Below, piece by piece: positions 32,183 to 43,592 of a DNA stretch of 64,000 nucleotides (positions are counted from its first letter, which is position 1; every line of letters starts with the position of its first letter). This DNA is from Knoxdaviesia capensis (Eukaryota > Ascomycota > Sordariomycetes > Microascales > Gondwanamycetaceae): contig LNGK01000006.1 of NCBI GenBank assembly GCA_001510575.1, forward strand, positions 2,103,565 through 2,167,564. The letters run 5' to 3'. The notes under the pieces were generated by a model. It did no database searches, was not told the DNA's origin, and saw only the letters and a program-made list of their open reading frames with translations. Made by a program: the position numbers and the translations under genes.

Positions 32183-35100
32183 CTAAAGGCCGGCATCGGG
32201 CTGGCCAATGACGTTGATGGTGTGGGTAAGAATCTCCCAGTTGTCGCTGGCGTGGGGGTTGCCAAAGGGCTTCAGAACAGCGAAGCGAGACCTGGGACAA
32301 CCGAAGAACCGAGGGTTAGAGACCACTTTGCCGAAGGTTCACAGCCATATGCACACACACTTTGGGGGATATACGTACACGTAACGGCCCTTGGGGATGA
32401 TCTGGCCGCTGGCCAGCTGGCCCAGGAACAGGAACTTGTAGACCCTGAGGTTGTCGTCGTAGTTGCGCGACGGCTCCATGAAGGGCATGGACTCGACGTA
32501 TTTCCAGCTGGCCAGGTACCTGTCGAAGCGCGAGATGTTGTCGTACCACATCGCCGGGATGTAGTAGGTGGCCGAGCCGACGTACTTGGGGTCCGCCTCG
32601 GGCGGGTACACCCACTTGCGCTCGGCCCAGTCCTCCCGGAAGAACTGGAGGGAGGAGAAAACCATCAAGTCAGTTGTTGTCCACAGTTGGTATGTGTCCG
32701 GCGGGTGAAGGAATTCCTCGGGGCACACTTACATCCCAGCGGACCTCGCGCGAGCCCCACATGATATTGATGAAGATCGACGGGAAATCCTGCTGTGCCA
32801 GGTTGAACGTGAAGCTATCGTGCAGCATGTTAGCAAGTGACTGACGTGACTTCGTAGTAGCAGGAATTCTATGTATATAAAAAGCCGTCTCCCATTGGAG
32901 AGAGAGACACCACGGCCGACTCACTTGTTCTTCAGTCCAAAGGGGATGTTGCTAAAGGTGGACAAGGTGCGGGGGAAGGTCACGTCGTAGATGTAGAGAT
33001 CCTTCTTGGTGTTGAAGCCGACGCCCATGTAGGGAACCGAGAACTTCTCGTTCAGCGACGAGTCGACCTGGACGCGGCCGGAGTAGAGAGGGAGCGCGGT
33101 GGTGTTCCAGCCTAGGGAATCCGGGTTCTTGAAGTTGACCCTATTCGCAGTTCATATCGTTGGTTAGAATGTACATACATGTCGGACCTTGGCTACTAGA
33201 GTCATATCTGTTCCCGCCAAGAACGAACAGAAACAGGAGGAGGGGAAAAAGAAGAAAATTGCGGACACTCACGAAACTGTCTTGCTCTGGCCGGGGTTCA
33301 GGGTGAACGTCTTGGGCAGAGACACCTCCGGGACGAGGCTGATGGGCTCCAGCTCATCCAGGTACTTCAGCGTGTTGCGGCCGGCCACATCATACAGCAT
33401 GTTGACACCCGCCCCCGACTTCAGCGAGAACGAGTACGTCACCGGCTTGTCGCCGTGGTTGGAGATCGACACGTCGTGGTAGCGCGAGAAGTAGTGTGTG
33501 TCGTTCAGCGAGATGGCGTCGAAGGAGAGGCCCGTCGACGACGTGACCACGTTGTACGCGTCGACCAGCCCGGCGCCGACCTGCGCGGCCGGCGCCTCGA
33601 AGCCGTAGTCGACCGGGCGGTCGTAGCGCGACCACGGGACGCCGCGGCCGCTGGCGGTCATGCGGCTCTGCACCAGGCGGGCGGTCTCGGCCCCGTGCGC
33701 GCTGCGGCCGCCGTGGGCGGAGATGTACAGCGCGGCGATGCCGGCGATGTACGGCGTGGCCATCGAGGTGCCGCTGAGCACGGCGTAGCGCGACTTCGGA
33801 TACGTGCTGAAGATGTTCTCGCCCGGCGCGCTGATGTCGGGCTTCATCAGGTGGCGCCAGCTGCCGGTCCACGACGTGTAGATGCTGGGGCGGCCGGCCA
33901 TGTCGTCGTCGTAGCTCATCATGCCGCCGCTGTCGTAGTCGGTCGCGCCGAGGACCACCGTGCCGGTGACCTTGAGCAGGCTGATCAGCTTCTCGCCGTC
34001 CTGCTTGGACACCGCGCCGCAGTCGCTCATCCACCAGTTCAGGCTGCCGGGCTCCGGGATGCCGGTGTCCTCGGTGTTGTAGAACAGGATGTACGCGGCG
34101 CCCACCGCGTACGCGTTCGTCTGCTTCTGGTTGAACGTGCAGCCGCCGCGGCGCAGCAGCAGGATCGAGCCGGCGAAGTCGGCGTCCGCGGGAAACGGCT
34201 CGCAGCCGTCGTTCGCGACCGTGGTGTCGAGGGTCAGCGCCTTGATGCGCCAGCGGAGGTCCTGCGGGAAGTAGGCGTTGTTGACCCTCTTGTACGGGAT
34301 CTCGTAGATCTCCGGCGGCTTGTCGCTGTAGAACACGGTGATCTGCATCGGGCGGCCCCAGGCTTCCTTGGACCGGGTCGAGCCAACGGCAAGCGCACCG
34401 GCCGCCATGGCGCCGTTCGACGGGGTGTACGGGCCATAGTCACCGCTGTTCCCGGCGGCGATGGTGATAACGACTCCGGTCTCGGCAATGCGGTTGGCAA
34501 CAACGGCCCAGGCGGTCTCTTCGAAGCCGTTCGGGCCGCCGATACTGGCAGTGATGATGTCCATCTTTGACGCCCAGTTGTTAGCAAAAGGAGCATACCG
34601 AACTTTAATGGCCGGACGATCAACTTACCCCCTCCTCAGCGGCGCGGATGAACGCCCTGGTGAGAACATCGTCAGGAACACCACCCGACGCGCCGAAAAC
34701 CTTGTAAGCATAGAGGGTAGCCTTAGGGGCCACTCCGGTGAAGCTGTATCAGAGTGTTAGCTACGCCACAGGCCTGATGTTCATCTTCATAGCCATTGGG
34801 GAAAGCATACAAGCGCGACTCTCCGGCGATGATTCCGGCCACGTGGGTGCCGTGGCCGAGCTGGTCATCGGGGTCGTCATCGGGAATGGGCATCTCGGAG
34901 CCTGGAAGTTTCGCTGTCAGTATATCTCAGACCGCCCAGGATGTTGAATGGAGATTAACAGGCTGTTCAAGACTTACTGTAAGGGCCAATGAAGTCGTAT
35001 CCACCAGCAACCTTGAAACCAGGTCCGATACCGCCTCCAAGCTACATCACAGAAGGGTTAGTGTTCAGATCACGGAAAGCCAAGCCCGGGCACACATTGA

Positions 35101-35719
35101 CTTACAGCCTCGTGGCTATACTGGATGCCAGTGTCAACCACGCCAATCTTGACGCCCTCCCCGAAAATGCCCATGGCATGCAGCTTGTCGACGCCGGTCA
35201 GTTCGTGGGTGCGGTAGTTGATGCGGTAGTACTTGTCGACGGTCTCGTCGTCCAGCGGCTCGGCCACCACCTCGGGGCCGACGGTGATGTTGACCGGCTC
35301 GATCAGGTTGAGCATGCGGTTGGGCCACACGTTGACCACGCCGTCCAGCGCCTTCAGCGTGTCGATGTTGTGGCCCTCGGCCGTGATGACGGCGCCGTAG
35401 AACAGCGTGCTGTCGAGCACGTCGACGGTCTCCACGCCGGCTTCGGTCAGCAGCTCGGAGCGCGCGCGGAGGTTTCCCTGTGTGCGGTGTGTCAGTTCGA
35501 GGTCTATCCCCTTCACATGTGCTTTGACTTCTGTGTTTCTTTTGAAACCGCCGGTGAAGAGCGTACATGGTTGAACTCGACAATGTATCCGAGGGACTTG
35601 GGGTTGGCGTCAATATCGGCCTTGGTAACGGTGGTTTCGGCGACCGCGTCGTCGCGGTGGCGGGCGGCCAGGCCCAGGGCCGGCAGGGCCAGGACCAGGA
35701 CGGAGCGCAGGGTGACCAT
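32183..35719 (-). CDS. Secreted subtilisin-like serine protease (S8, PA and Fn3-like domains)
   Basis: Ten exons on the minus strand: 35719..35567, 35477..35106, 35041..34978, 34901..34811, 34743..34629, 34564..33273, 33140..32925, 32814..32733, 32644..32379 and 32291..32183, giving 919 residues with every junction in frame. A signal peptide (VLVLALPALGLAA) and a pro-region precede the S8 domain. The triad is Asp in IGVVDTGIQ, His in LGHGTHVAG and Ser in LSGTSMATP; AAGNSG holds the oxyanion Asn. A PA domain (CTFNQKQTNAYAVGAAYILF) is inserted before the Ser block, as in Vpr/C5a-peptidase-like subtilisins. The C-terminal third is beta-rich and Fn3-like. It should act outside the cell on protein substrates. 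A CTTATC (GATA-type) site lies about 150 bp upstream. The two short exons of 64 and 82 nt were set by splice signals and frame. Confidence 0.9.
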
Positions 35720-37177
35720 GGTGTTGCGGGAGGGTCAAGGCAAGCTCTGGGGAGTGGGTAATGGGGCTCTAAGCTCATCTTTCCGAGGTATCAAGCTGGA
35801 GGGAGTCCTGGATCTATATAGTCGGCTCCTTGAGCAGCCAGGGGGGTGCAGAACTGCCTCTGCGCGCATCTTATCTCGTAACCTTCTACCATCGCCATGA
35901 AGGATGATGCAGTGAAGATTCCATCTCTGTTCAGACGAACTCTCGGAGTGTCTGGAGGTGTCGACAGTGGATGCACACCAGTAAGCAATTTTCCAATCTA
36001 GGTAGCTAGATAAACGCCCTGGCTGGGCTAATCCTCCGTTGCTGGATGCTGCCCCGTCTCAGCTTCCTAAAACATGGTGCCGTTGCATCCAGGCCATGCG
36101 TGGACTTTCTGGAGTCCTCGGTGAAATCACACCGTGACTGTGTGACGGCCCCGGCCATGTAAGATCGTCTCGCCCTTGCGGGCACCCTTTGGCCGTCGAC
36201 GACCACCCGAAGTGGCATCCAGGTGCACACTTTGCCCGTTCAAGGCAGGATATATGTCAGTGTGCAGGTTCTTATCAAGCGTCGGGTGTCAAGGTGTACC
36301 GTGCTATGTGACCGGGGCCCCTCCGAAAACTCAAGATATGGGTGGGGGGCACCGAGATAAGAATCTCGATCTCCGGGGGCTCCGCTGTTGAGTGTGAGCC
36401 CGGCGTGTAAGTGAGGGTCTCTTCTCAAGCCCGATGTCGGTGTTTTTCTCGTTGTTTTCCGTCGTCGGCCCGTAAAAGTGAGCGCAATGTCTGGATATCC
36501 ATGTAGCACCGGCTCTTGTAAACTTCCATGTAAGTGCGGTGCCGGCCAACCCCCACATAACCACTTCATCCCCCACATCAAATGCCGCGGGCTGGTGGAA
36601 CCGGGAACTTTATCGCGCTGATAAACCCCCCTTCATTTCGCTTTCGCACTCGACACACACAGTCACTCTGACTTGTAATAATTCTATGTTGCAGCATTCA
36701 CTACGCGATTAATAATGGCCGCTTTGGCCGGATCCTGACTGTGAGGGGAAGGATACATCGCGGCCGGTTCTTGGCTGCAGAAATACCTATTTAGGGAGGT
36801 GAGTTGCCAACGCGGCTCCGCTGGAGCTGAGTAACCTTCAATAGTAGATACGCTCTTATTGAGCCATGTAACATCAAACAACGTATATGTTATGTTGTAT
36901 TATACCGGGTCAATCGCATCACGGTGGTTCTTTCGACGGAAGGCTACAGGGACAAGATGTATCGTGATAGATGATCAATCTGCAGATTATATCCACCTGT
37001 AAACAATAAAGCCGACGTTACAGCATATTTTTCAAGAGAAAAAAGAGAGGAAGAAGAAGAATGGTATTAATACGTAGAGAGCGCATCCCCCGGAAGAAGG
37101 GGTAGCTTGGAAGATCAAGAAGGAAGATAGATATAAAAATAACCAAATGCTCCTCTGAGAGCACAGCTGCGAGAAGT
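35720..37177. other. Intergenic region subtilisin/phosphate permease
   Basis: About 1.46 kb holding the subtilisin promoter and the permease 3' region. GATA-type motifs are at 35870-35875 (CTTATC) and 36356-36361 (GATAAG). No gene is supported. Confidence 0.6.
35870..35875 (-). promoter_or_regulatory. Candidate GATA (AreA/NIT2-type) site
   Basis: CTTATC on the + strand is GATAAG on the gene strand, 151 bp upstream of the subtilisin start. Extracellular proteases of filamentous fungi are commonly under AreA/NIT2 nitrogen control. A single 6-mer is weak evidence. Confidence 0.35.
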
Positions 37178-39091
37178 TTACTTCGAGAAGTGAGGGGTGT
37201 TCAGGGTGATGCCCATCAGGATTCCGCCCAGGGTTCCGGCAATGGGGATGGTCATGATCCAGGCGGTGGCGAGCAGGGCGACGCGCTGGAAGTTGACGGC
37301 GCGCAGCGAGCCGTTGCACAGACCAACACCGACGGTGGCGCCGGTGATGCACATCGAGGTCGACACCGGCAGCGAGTACTGCGAGAACAGCAGCACGGTG
37401 ATGGCGGCGCCGAGTTCCATCGAGCTGCCGCGGCTGGGCGAGTGGTAGGTGATCTTGTTGCCCATGACCTTCATGATGTTGTAGCCGTAGGTGACCAGCC
37501 CGACCGAAAGGCAGCCCGACAGCACGGCAAGCTGCCACACGGGGACGGGCGCCTTGGCGGCGGTGGCGCTGCCGGTGCTCCAGGCGGCGTAGATCACGGC
37601 CCACGGACCGACCGAGTTGCCGATGTCGTTGGCGCCGTGGGCGAACGAGGCCGTGCAGGCCGTGATGATCTGCACGAACGAGTAGGTGTGCTCGACCTCG
37701 TTGGAGTACTTCTCGGCGTGGGCGTACACGGCGGCCATGCGCTCGCCCTCGGGGGTTCCGGCAATCCCCGACTGGGCGGCGTGGATGTCGTAGTGCATGC
37801 CGTACAGCAGGCCGGCGACAACGGTGGCCGGGATGCGCTTGGCCAGGGTCTTGAGGTTCTTGAGCTCGTAGATCTCGCCCGAGCCCATGGGGTTGTTGTG
37901 CAGCACGCGCAGAGCCCAGCCCAGCGGGCCGCGCTTCTGGCGGAGGCGCTCGTTGAAGGCCGCCTCGGCCTGGGCCATGGCGGCCTTGTAGTCAGCCTGG
38001 GTGACGGTGGTGGTGGCGTGGCGGACCTCGTTAACCACCCGGCCCTTCTCATCGGCGGCGCCGGCGGCGGCGTTGGCGCCCTCGCCGACCTTCTTGGACT
38101 CGTCGTCTGCGTCGGTCGAGGTCGACTCGGTCTCAGCATCCTCGGTGTCCTGCACGACGGCGTAGTTGCGGACGGTCACGCGGCTGGCGGCATCGGCCGG
38201 CGCCTCGCGGTTCCACAGCAGCGGGCCCAGGAAGATGTGGTACCACTTGATGGTGTAGTCGTGCTTGAGGATCAGCTGGCGCAGGAAGGGCAGGAAGAAC
38301 AGGGCCGACAGCAGGCACAGGCCGCCACCGGTGCCCATGGTCACGGCGGCAATGTACCAGGCCGGCTTCTTCGACAGGCCGAGCTTGGGCGAGCCCTTGT
38401 AGACAATCGACAGCGTGCAGAGCGTGCCGGCAATCAGGAAGAAGAACGGCGACGTGTACACGGCCCACTGGACGGGGTTCTTGCGGACGTGCACCCCGTA
38501 CTTGATCAGCAGGAAGATGATCGACGCGAAGCAGCCGGAAATGGCCGGCGCCATGCCGAGTCCGGCGAAGATGGCGCCGAGACCCTTGCCGTCGTGCCAG
38601 CCCCACTGCACCTGCGAGGCTCCGACAGTGGCAATGCCGACCCCGGCCACGGCGGAGATCAGCGAGTAGGTCGACGACACGTGGGCCGAGTGGCGCGTGC
38701 ACCACATGACCCACGACGAGGCCGCGGCCAGGGCGCAGGTGAAGGCCAGCATCTGCACGCCGGCGTCGCCACGGAAGGCGGCGTTGGGGATGATGCCGTT
38801 CTTGATGGTCTCGGCCGTGCGCGCACCGACGGTGATGGCGCCCAGCATCTCAAAGACGGTTCCGAGAACCATGGCCTGGCGGTATGTGATCGATCGGGAC
38901 GAGACACTGGTGGCCCACGAATTGGCAACATCGTCTGTTTGTTCGTTGATCAGTTGTTAGTGAGTGACTCCTTTTGAGCAGAAGGAAGCTTGGATCGGCA
39001 AGCACGTACTGGCTCCATTGTTGAAGGCATCTAGCATGGCAAACAGCGTGCCAATCGCAAAGATGTAGTCATACTGGTGAAGGTAGACCAT
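37178..39091 (-). CDS. PHO89: PHO4-family (Pho89-like) sodium/phosphate symporter
   Basis: Exons 39091..39010 and 38934..37178 encode 612 residues; the 75-bp intron has donor GTACGT and branch CTAAC. The family imports inorganic phosphate across the plasma membrane, usually with sodium, and includes Neurospora pho-4 and yeast Pho89. The two inverted PHO4 signatures are present: DAFNNGANDVANSWAT (spanning the intron) and SFAHGANDIGNSVGPWAVIY near residue 485. About ten to twelve hydrophobic helices flank a large hydrophilic loop (about residues 285-430) with acidic, Thr- and Ala-rich sequence. Asn replaces the usual Ile in the first signature (NNGAND). CACGTG and CACGTT motifs upstream fit the binding preference of Pho4/NUC-1 regulators of phosphate starvation. 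Confidence 0.93.
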
Positions 39092-39391
39092 CTTGACGGC
39101 TGGGAGGAGGGTTGATCTGGCGTGATATATGAAAAGAGGGATCACCAAAGGGGGCCGGCTATCCAGTCTTGAGGCCAAGGGGAGTCTGTTGATCTGGCGG
39201 GGAGGTCGATGACGGGCGTAGAGAACGAGAGGAGAGAGAGCAGACACCAGCAGTTGCAAGTGAAGAGCTGCCTGACCTTATATACTCGTCGTGTCTGTGT
39301 TTCTGTGCTGCACAGCAAGCACCACACCGCCAGCTGTGGAACCACTCCTCGTGCAAACAGCCAGTCATGGCATGAGGAACGAGCACGCAGC

Positions 39392-39397
39392 CACGTT
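39392..39397. promoter_or_regulatory. Candidate weak Pho4/NUC-1 site (CACGTT)
   Basis: CACGTT about 300 bp upstream of the phosphate permease start. Pho4-type bHLH regulators tolerate T in the last position. Confidence 0.3.
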
Positions 39398-39756
39398 TGA
39401 AAGCGGACTTCGAGCGTGCTTGACCAAAGGGTCCTTTTCAGCTCCTCTACCGAGCCACCGTGAGAGAACAATACCGAGCAGCAATGCTCTGGACCAAGAG
39501 ATAAGAGGAAGAACGAAGCATGTCTCCAGTGGATGCCATCCACGACCAACACCGGCACTCTCAGGAACCCAGTTCACCATCCACACGACACACACACACA
39601 CACACACGGGCCAGGACTCCAACAAAAGCTGCGGGTCTGCCCCCCCCATGCATCATGTCCCGAAGAGCCAGGTAGCGTGCAGGACCAGGCTGATTTCGGC
39701 GTAAGCTGGGACGGGCAGACGACCAGGCCAGAGCCAGTGAGACCAGAAGCTGTGCG

Positions 39757-39762
39757 CACGTG
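39757..39762. promoter_or_regulatory. Candidate Pho4/NUC-1 E-box (CACGTG)
   Basis: A perfect CACGTG, within GCACGTGC, about 670 bp upstream of the phosphate permease start. The position is plausible for NUC-1-type phosphate-starvation control but the motif also binds other bHLH proteins. Confidence 0.4.
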
Positions 39763-41892
39763 CGTGGTGGAAGCCGTGAGCACAGGAGCAATATCAAATG
39801 CTTCTTCCCGGTCTGAGGGTGGTATTGTGGGGATGGGAGAGACAGGAGAGACAGAGCGGCGAGGCAGCGGCGGCCCTCCGGGTCGTCGGAGCCTGGTCGT
39901 TGGTAAGTCGCCTGTGGCGCACCCCCATTTTCATCCTCTCACGCACGGCGGCGCTTTTGCAAGAGGCGCCCCCCTGTGGCCAAGAGAACTTTGGGGGGGT
40001 TTCCCGGAAACAAGCTTTCTCGGCGATCGTGACAGGTCTCGGCGTGTTGGGGGGCGCGAGGTGTCGATGCTCACACATGTTGATCGAGCGACTTTTTTGA
40101 TATGCGGTTTCCAACATCGCGATGTCTTCGTGTTTTTTCCCCCATGATTCTAGCACGCAGCGTAGAGCTTTCTTTTCTGCTTTTAGGTTTTGCTCTAGAT
40201 TATGCTTTAGAAGAAGCATATCTCCCAAGCATCCTGTTTCTGGCTCCCTTAAAGTTTAAGCAGAGGCCAAAAGAAAGAAAAAAATTGCTTAGCTACCGAA
40301 GTGGTTCTCCAGCTCGGGTTTGCCTTGCCCTCACTTATTCCCCGTCCAATAATTACGTGGAACGGGGGAAACCCATAGTGCGATTCCAACCTTACTCGTC
40401 TGGGATACCGACGATGACTGCGGAGTTAGCCGTCCAGGATATATTGTGCCGTAAGTGCATACCAGGTCCCGCCGATCCCCAATTTTGAAGCTGGGTCTTG
40501 GGTGAAACTCTTTCTGCTTTGTTTCTGAGTTTCTTTTGTAGCCACCGAGTCCCACACTCCAAAGATATCGGGTCCAAGTCTTGGCCGAGCCTCTCGGTCC
40601 CCGCTCCCGCCTGAACGGCTTCGGCATGGCCTTTCGGGCAAACCTCAGTGCATTTGAAATACAAAATCGGAATTCCGGCTCGTGTTGACCGGATCTATTT
40701 ATGTTTGGAAGATCGCGGCACTGGCCATGTCGTGATGGAAATAGCTGGACATCTCGGGATGCATCTATACACCTGAATTGGATGTCTCTCGATACCCTCA
40801 ACTCAAATGCTCCAAGACACGAGTGTCGCTCAGTCATACGCTGCGCTTCAAACAGCAGGACTTGCAAATCTTCATGTGTGTCGAGTACAGTCGTGCCCGA
40901 CCCACCCACATGTAGACATCAGTACGTATACACGTATATAGAGGACATGCCCCCCGTGTCCGAGGACACTTCCGCGTCCACTTCCTCTCCCAGGATATAC
41001 GAGGACAGAAACCCCGGTTCGGCTTATCAGGCCCGCGTTTAAGTGTGAGACAGTTAATCCCGCAGACCATATCCATCACCAACTTACTTCTGATCAAGAG
41101 TTTGGCTTAGCAACATACCACGTTCTCAAAGAAGGTTTTTACGTAGTCTTGGAGGCCAATCTCGTAGCTTAATGACTAACTATATGACCTCTTGAACCTA
41201 ATTTCGCACTTGCTTCGAGAAAGCGATAGAAGAATTCTTAAATCCTGTTTCCAAACAGTCGTTGCCCAAACATGCGGAAATGTCCATGTCCTGTCACTTT
41301 GGTTTGTCAAAAGAAAGTCAACAACCACCTTCATGAAGGGGAAATTAGACTAGGGACGGTCACTGAACTGGAATTGAGATAAGGATGTGTCTTCCATGGG
41401 TCTCCTGATAGGCCACAGCCCAGACATGTCTCTAAGAGGACTGAGTCGCTCATGGAGTACACGAGATCGTCTGGATTCTAGGGTTAGTGTTTTTTACGAC
41501 TGGGGCAGTTGCGTGAGATATCGGGTAGCCGAGCGTCACTGGTTCATTGCATGCATACACATGTCATAGCCTCAGTTGCATAAGAAGTCTTACCCGTGAC
41601 TTCGTATATACACAGGAAGAAACATGCATGCTTGCTATCACGCATTTCGTTGAAGCTGAGGCAGTATGATGGTACCTGTTGAAGACGCACATATGAGCTA
41701 TCAATACACACTCAGGCCAAGTAAGTCGAGAAACATATATGCCACTCAACTCCGCACGCAAGTCCGCAGGTATCTACATGCACAATCGTTCAAGTCAAGT
41801 AATCCCTGGAGATTCCGTATATTCATTCATCATATATCAACATCTATCAATGTATCCAAACGACTCCCAGCACGGCGTGTCTGCCGTCAGGC

Positions 41893-43359
41893 TTAGAAGT
41901 ACTGGAAAACATTCGCAATGGCAGGGAACGGGAGACCCTGGGCCACCAGCAGCTGGAGCTGGATTCTGGCCTTCTGCGGGTTCAGGAAGCCGCCGCCAAT
42001 GTACAGATCGCTGGTGCGCGGGCTGACGTATCCGTAGGCCGAGCGGCGGCTGACGACGACGGGGACACCGGTGCCGTTGACGGCGGCAGTGTTGCCGGCA
42101 GTACCAACGGACGTCCAGCCACCCGCACCCATGCCGGCGAGGACGATGCCCTTGGCACCGAGGCTGAGCGAGGCCTTGAACAGGCCGGAGTCGACCTCCT
42201 CGTGGCCGTACAGGATGTCGACGCGCGGCAGGCCGGTGGCGGGCGGGAAGCCGGACACGTTGGTGTAGTAGTGGCCGTAGGGGCGAGCGGGCGGGTAGTA
42301 GAAGAACGGCTGCACGTTCTCGAAGACGCCGAGGTAGCCCTGCTCGGGGGCCTTGAAGGTGTCGATCATGTTCGCGTCGGTCTTGGTGGTGTAGCGCGCC
42401 GAGCCGATGCGGTCGTTGAGCACGATCATGGCGCCGCGGCCCAGGGCGCTGGGGCTGACCGCGAGGGTGGCGGCCGCGAGCAGGTTCTCGGGGCCATCGG
42501 CGGAGATGGCGGTCTGCGGGAAGGGGGTATGTTAGGCTTTTTGTGGTCTTTCGTTCTGTCTGGGGCTGTGAGGGACATCAACTTACAGCCGGGCGCATGG
42601 CTCCAACGCAGACAACCGGGTGCTCAGATCTGATAGTCAGATCAAGGAAGAAGGCGGTCTCCTCGATGGTGTCCTATATTGTAGTCACATCATGTTAGTA
42701 AACAGCATTAACACAGGGTGATCGGGTCTTTGGGGGGGGGTGCCATACAGTTCCGTGGGTGACAACCACACCGGCAGTCAGGCCAGAATCGAAGTCGGCC
42801 TGAATGGCATGGGCCATGGCCAGAAGATGCGTCGAGTTGATGTTGTCCGACGCAGTGTTCGCGATTTGCACGCCGCTATGAAGGTGTTAGTCCGGTGTTC
42901 ACGTGTCTGTAGCATATATACATATATATATATATATGTATATACATATAGTCATATATCTGTATATACTGGGGCTGGTCTCTCAAACTCACCGGATGTT
43001 GGCGCGGTTGCACAGCTCCGGCACGGCCTCGACCAACGTGGCAACACCAAGCTGTCCAGCCGAGTACTGCGCAGTGTTCGACGAGCTAGAGCTCGATCCG
43101 GCAACTGCACACGATCGGGGTGAATATGTCAGCGCTGCACACACATTTGGGTTCTATCTCGCGTCGAAAGGCAGTGAGTGCACTTACTGGTACCTCCGGT
43201 GGCGTAGATCGTCACATTGGGCAGGCTGGCGTTGAAGCAGATGAACTCCTCCGACTCGCGGGAGTGCAGAGACCGCTCCGGGATCAGCCACGGGAGGACG
43301 GACGCCTCGGCCACTGTCAGGGCAGCAGCCAGCGCAAGCAAGCTCTGCTGGGGAATCAT
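41893..43359 (-). CDS. Secreted L-asparaginase (type II-like)
   Basis: Five exons on the minus strand: 43359..43188, 43104..42993, 42875..42749, 42673..42587 and 42513..41893, giving 372 residues. The enzyme hydrolyses L-asparagine to aspartate and ammonia. The N-terminus is a signal peptide (SLLALAAALTVAEA). The first catalytic Thr motif YATGGTIAG is completed across intron 1, and the second, VVVTHGTDTIEET, across intron 3; CVGAMRPATAISADGP spans intron 4. These are the hallmark asparaginase/glutaminase blocks, though the second catalytic Lys region cannot be checked structurally. Intron 2 contains an alternating TA stretch. Potential N-glycosylation sites (NASL, NVTI, NVSG, NGTG) fit secretion. 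Two GATA-type sites just upstream suggest nitrogen control. Confidence 0.92.
42913..42957. repeat. TA-rich repeat inside asparaginase intron 2
   Basis: An interrupted alternating (TA)n tract with GTATAC and CATATA units, wholly inside the intron 42876..42992. Confidence 0.85.
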
Positions 43360-43545
43360 CTTGGCAGATTTGGAGGCGGGCGGGGAGGAGAGATATTGAC
43401 TGTGAAGAGCGTGGAAGTTTGCTTGGTGCGGACGGATGTTCCTCTTCTTGTTTTTTTTTCTGGCTTCTTGGAGCTCCAGACACCCTCCCTTTTATAACTT
43501 TTCCGTCTCTGCCATTTCTCAATCGTGTTCAGAGATTCCCCGGTG

Positions 43546-43592
43546 CTTATCTGGGGTGTAGCCATTACCAACACGTCGAGTGCAGAGATAAG
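43546..43592. promoter_or_regulatory. Pair of GATA (AreA/NIT2-type) sites
   Basis: CTTATC at 43546-43551 and GATAAG at 43587-43592 lie about 190 and 230 bp upstream of the asparaginase start. Paired GATA sites within tens of bases are typical of nitrogen-regulated fungal promoters; binding is inferred. Confidence 0.45.

Larger units (their letters stand above)
39092..41892. other. Intergenic region upstream of phosphate permease
   Basis: About 2.8 kb with no supported gene. It includes the permease promoter (CACGTT, GATAAG at 39500-39505, CACGTG), an (AC)n run at 39587-39608, and the 3' region of the asparaginase gene. The open frame at 40331-40909 shows no coding bias. Confidence 0.55.

Noticed and set aside
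32130..32205. B-box-like GGTTCGAGAAT on the minus strand near 32150
   Set aside because: No cloverleaf partners, and it lies directly beyond the subtilisin stop codon.
33455..34570. 371-codon open frame antisense to the subtilisin
   Set aside because: Shadow of the large subtilisin exon; composition is Val/Ala/Arg/Gly-rich with no domain.
37190..38977. 595-codon open frame antisense to the phosphate permease
   Set aside because: It mirrors the permease exon, has no recognisable domain, and arises from GC-rich codon bias of the true gene on the other strand.
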